Shown: in pieces, positions 12,010-14,252 of the stretch
Position numbering within the stretch: the stretch's first letter is position 1
Layout: every line of letters begins with the position of its first letter
DNA from: Dehalococcoidia bacterium
GTDB taxonomy: Bacteria > Chloroflexota > Dehalococcoidia > GIF9 > AB-539-J10
Length of the DNA stretch: 14,252 nucleotides
Assembly: GCA_030606765.1 (NCBI GenBank)
Contig: JAUWFX010000026.1
Span: forward strand, 1 to 14,252
Direction: 5' to 3'
The notes under the pieces: generated by a model
Database searches by the model: none
Told to the model about the DNA's origin: nothing
The model's input: only the letters and a program-made list of their open reading frames with translations
Program-made: the position numbers and the translations under genes

Positions 12010-12429
12010 ATGGACAAATTTGAGCCCAAGATAGTGGCATTCTTTTGTAATTGGTGCTCTTATGCCGGCGCTGACCTTGCCGGAGTGAGCAGGCTCAAAT
12101 GCCCTCCAAATATCAGGATAATAAGGGTGATGTGCTCCGGTGGGGTAAGCGACCGCTTCATATTAAAGGCTTTGGCCCTTGGGGCTGATGGTGTTCTGGT
12201 CTGTGGCTGTCATCCAGGGGATTGCCATTATACAAAAGGTAATCTGAATGCTAGGCGGAGGGTGGTGGGGTTGAAGCCTTTCCTTAAGGCTGTGGGCATC
12301 GATAGCGAGAGAGTGAGGCTGGAATGGATTGGGGCATCTGAAGGACTAAAGGTGGTTGAGACAGTTAAAAGTTTTACCCAGGCCATAAAAAATCTTGGTC
12401 CCAGTCCGCTTAACAGGAGGCAAAAATGA
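12010..12429 (+). CDS. mvhD: MvhD-like hydrogenase/heterodisulfide-reductase-associated [2Fe-2S] subunit
   Basis: MvhD passes electrons between a hydrogenase or formate dehydrogenase and the flavin subunit HdrA of heterodisulfide reductase. The 139-residue protein has all family marks: FFCNWCSYAGADLAG (C13, C16), the RVMCSGGV strand (C42), and GADGVLVCGCHPGDCHYTKGN (C65, C67, C72). These cysteines hold the [2Fe-2S] cluster, and the RRR...L region completes the domain. The ATG at 12010 has a modest GGGAC sequence about 8 nt upstream. It is the first gene behind the promoter at 11883-11912. Its stop overlaps the fdhA start (ATGA), so the two proteins are made together. No hdrA is visible; it may lie beyond the window. 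Confidence 0.93.
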   Translation: MDKFEPKIVAFFCNWCSYAGADLAGVSRLKCPPNIRIIRVMCSGGVSDRFILKALALGADGVLVCGCHPGDCHYTKGNLNARRRVVGLKPFLKAVGIDSERVRLEWIGASEGLKVVETVKSFTQAIKNLGPSPLNRRQK

Positions 12430-14252
12430 GCATTGAATATGTACCCACTATATGTCCCTATTGTAGCTGCGGATGTGGAATATATCTCGTAGTCAAAGAT
12501 GGCAAGATAATTGGACAGGAGCCGTGGAAAGAACACCCGGTAAACCAGGGGGCTAATTGCCCTAAAGGTAAGAATGCCTATGAGTTTCTGTATAGTGCAG
12601 ACAGGCTGAAAATGCCGCTTGTGAGAAAGAATGGTGCTCTTCACGAGGCATCCTGGGATGAAGCTCTTGACCTAGTCTCCTCCAAACTAAAGGAAGCCAG
12701 CCCGGAAAGTTTTGGCTTTATCGCTTCATGTCGAAATAGCAATGAGGATGCCTATGTGATGCAAAAGTTTACCCGAGTGGTAATGGGCACCAATAATGTG
12801 GAATATTGCGGCAGGCTATGCCATTCTCCAGCAGCGGCTGCCCTAATTCCCGCCATGGGTTCAGGGGCAATGCAGACCTCTCAGCCTGAGATTGAGCTTG
12901 CCGACTGCATCTTTCTCGCCGGCGTTAATATTCAAGAGACCTTCCCCTTGATAGCTCGAAGGGTATTCCGAGCTAAAAGCAAGGGAGCTAAGGTTATCTA
13001 TACCGACCCCAGGAAAACTGCCACGGCAAGGCATCTGGCTGATATTCACCTGCAATTAAGGTCAGGCACTGACGCTGCCCTGATAAACGCCATGATGAGC
13101 ATTATCCTAGCTGAAGGGCTCGAGAACAAAGAGTTCATTGCCGCAAGGACGGCCGGGGTTGATGAACTGCGCAGTTTTCTCTCCAAAATTGATTTGAAGC
13201 AGGCAGAGGAAACTACCGGGGTGCCGCTGGAAAAGATTAGAGAGGCGGCAATCACCTATGCCAAGGCAGAGAGGGGTTGCATCCTTTATGACCAGGGTAT
13301 GTCGCAGCATTATGTTGGCACTGACAATGTCAGGAATCATGCTAACCTAGCTCTTCTCTGTGGGCATGCTGGCAAGCCTGGGAGCGGCATAAACTCAATG
13401 AGAGGGCAGATAAATGGTGAGGGCACCGGTGACATGGGCTGCCTATGTGTTTTCTATCCTGGTTTCAAGCGCGTTGGTGAAGAAACAGCAAAGTCCTTTG
13501 AACAGGCTTGGGGAGTAGAAAACCTGCCTACAAAGCCGGGGATTACCTACATAGACATGCTGTATAAATGCCCTTACCTCTATATTGTGGGTGGAGACCC
13601 GACGATGGCAGTGCCCGATGTGAATAACGTGAAGAAGGCTTTAGAAAAGGCTAGTTTCATAGTGGTTCAGGATATATTTCCCACTGAGATAGCTAAGCTT
13701 GCGCACGTAGTATTGCCTGCAGCGACCTGGGTAGAGAGGCAGGGTACTCATACTTGGATAGACAGAAGAGTACAGAAGATAAACAAGGTTGTTGACCCGC
13801 CTGGCGAGGCCAAGCCTGACTGGCGGATTATATGCAGCCTGGCGGAGAAAATGGGCTACAAGGATAAATTTGATTTTTCTTCAAGCGAAGAGATATTTGA
13901 GGAGATAAGAAACTGTGTTCCCCAATATAAAGGTATAACCTACGAACGGCTGGGCAAGACGATAGGAGGAATTCACTGGCCATGTCCTTCAGAAGATCAT
14001 CCCGGCACCCCCACTCTGTTTCTGCAGAAATTCAACACCCCTGATGGTCTGGGGCATTTCCAGGTTGTGGAGTTTAAGCCTCCAGCGGAATTACCTGACG
14101 ACGAGTATCCCTATGTTCTGACCACAGGGAGAAGCATTTTCCATTATCATACCGGAACTATGACACGCAGGACGCCCAAGCTGAATGATGAGGTTCGCCG
14201 CGGTTTTGTTGAGGTGAACCCCGAGGATGCCGCTAAGGCAGGGATAAAAGAC
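12426..14252 (+). CDS. fdhA: Formate dehydrogenase alpha subunit (molybdopterin oxidoreductase, Cys type), partial
   Basis: FdhA oxidises formate to CO2 at a molybdenum or tungsten bis-MGD centre. 609 codons run to the window edge without a stop, so the 3' end is missing. A strong AGGAGG (12415-12420) lies 5 nt before the ATG. The N terminus binds one [4Fe-4S] cluster: C10, C13, C17 and C45 (CPYCSCGC, NCPKG). The catalytic residue is Cys132 followed by His133 in GRLCHSP, so no selenocysteine is needed. Later marks are RNHANLALLCGHAGKPGSG, MRGQINGEG, VLPAATWVERQGTHTW and, near the edge, the cofactor-binding LTTGR and YHTGTMTRR. The neighbouring MvhD suggests electrons go to HdrABC, as in formate-linked heterodisulfide reductase complexes. 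A fused HdrA- or FdhB-like part cannot be excluded beyond the edge. Confidence 0.95.
   Translation, partial: MSIEYVPTICPYCSCGCGIYLVVKDGKIIGQEPWKEHPVNQGANCPKGKNAYEFLYSADRLKMPLVRKNGALHEASWDEALDLVSSKLKEASPESFGFIASCRNSNEDAYVMQKFTRVVMGTNNVEYCGRLCHSPAAAALIPAMGSGAMQTSQPEIELADCIFLAGVNIQETFPLIARRVFRAKSKGAKVIYTDPRKTATARHLADIHLQLRSGTDAALINAMMSIILAEGLENKEFIAARTAGVDELRSFLSKIDLKQAEETTGVPLEKIREAAITYAKAERGCILYDQGMSQHYVGTDNVRNHANLALLCGHAGKPGSGINSMRGQINGEGTGDMGCLCVFYPGFKRVGEETAKSFEQAWGVENLPTKPGITYIDMLYKCPYLYIVGGDPTMAVPDVNNVKKALEKASFIVVQDIFPTEIAKLAHVVLPAATWVERQGTHTWIDRRVQKINKVVDPPGEAKPDWRIICSLAEKMGYKDKFDFSSSEEIFEEIRNCVPQYKGITYERLGKTIGGIHWPCPSEDHPGTPTLFLQKFNTPDGLGHFQVVEFKPPAELPDDEYPYVLTTGRSIFHYHTGTMTRRTPKLNDEVRRGFVEVNPEDAAKAGIKD

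Noticed and set aside
12228..12644. Minus-strand 138-codon frame opposite mvhD-fdhA
   Set aside because: It overlaps two strongly supported plus-strand genes and has no recognisable domain.
12810..12840. Selenocysteine formate dehydrogenase
   Set aside because: The catalytic codon is TGC (Cys132) and no in-frame TGA occurs in 609 codons, so no SECIS element is expected.

Overview
The window reads as a piece of a bacterial chromosome, most likely an uncultured Chloroflexota of the Dehalococcoidia type. That placement is inference. It rests on the tRNA-dense stretch, the form of SecG, Ig/PKD-like lipoproteins of the kind common in that group, a dispersed repeat typical of its intergenic DNA, and an MvhD-FdhA pair. 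I have run no search. Almost every gene can be assigned to a family. The novelty lies in arrangement and regulation.

Layout. (1) 1-305: start of a minus-strand gene for a small protein ending in a probable zinc ribbon, cut by the window edge. 306-675 holds no gene and is mostly a dispersed inverted repeat. (2) 676-1155: five minus-strand tRNAs (Trp, Leu-GAG, Gly, Cys, Leu-UAA in transcription order) behind an extended -10 promoter. (3) 1278/1317-2269: msrB-msrA on the plus strand; msrB may start at a rare AUU. (4) 2372-2672: tRNA-Arg(CCU) and tRNA-Ala(CGC), minus strand, with a near-consensus promoter. (5) 2761-5266: gatB, secG and a SAM hydroxide adenosyltransferase, closely packed; the gatB promoter sits so close to the ATG that the message should be almost leaderless.

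(6) 5281-7959: a tandem family of three exported Ig/PKD-like proteins, with a repeated leader and two gene-end relics. All three proteins end in a conserved Cys-x-Ser-Cys motif. They are followed directly by a membrane protein (7956-9203) that joins an exported thioredoxin-like domain (CSHC) to a CcdA/DsbD-like electron-carrying membrane domain. I suggest the lipoprotein tails are redox partners of this protein; this is the best candidate here for an undescribed system.

(7) 9244-10535: TauE/SafE permease and TrmO-like protein on the minus strand, overlapping by 7 nt, with their own promoter. (8) 10616-10812: a hairpin-rich intergenic stretch of unknown role. (9) 10815-11855: a SAM methyltransferase and a CsoR-family repressor whose usual His ligand is Tyr, leaving two Cys as in CstR-type sulfur sensors. 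(10) 11883-11917: a 19-bp palindromic operator lying inside the spacers of two divergent promoters, one with perfect -35 and -10 hexamers. It points at (11) 12010-14252: MvhD and the start of a Cys-type formate dehydrogenase alpha subunit, probably the formate-oxidising end of a heterodisulfide-reductase-linked complex.

Taken together, the window is rich in thiol and sulfur chemistry (Msr repair, Trx-CcdA, TauE, a two-Cys CsoR, Fe-S proteins), but only some of these genes are physically linked.
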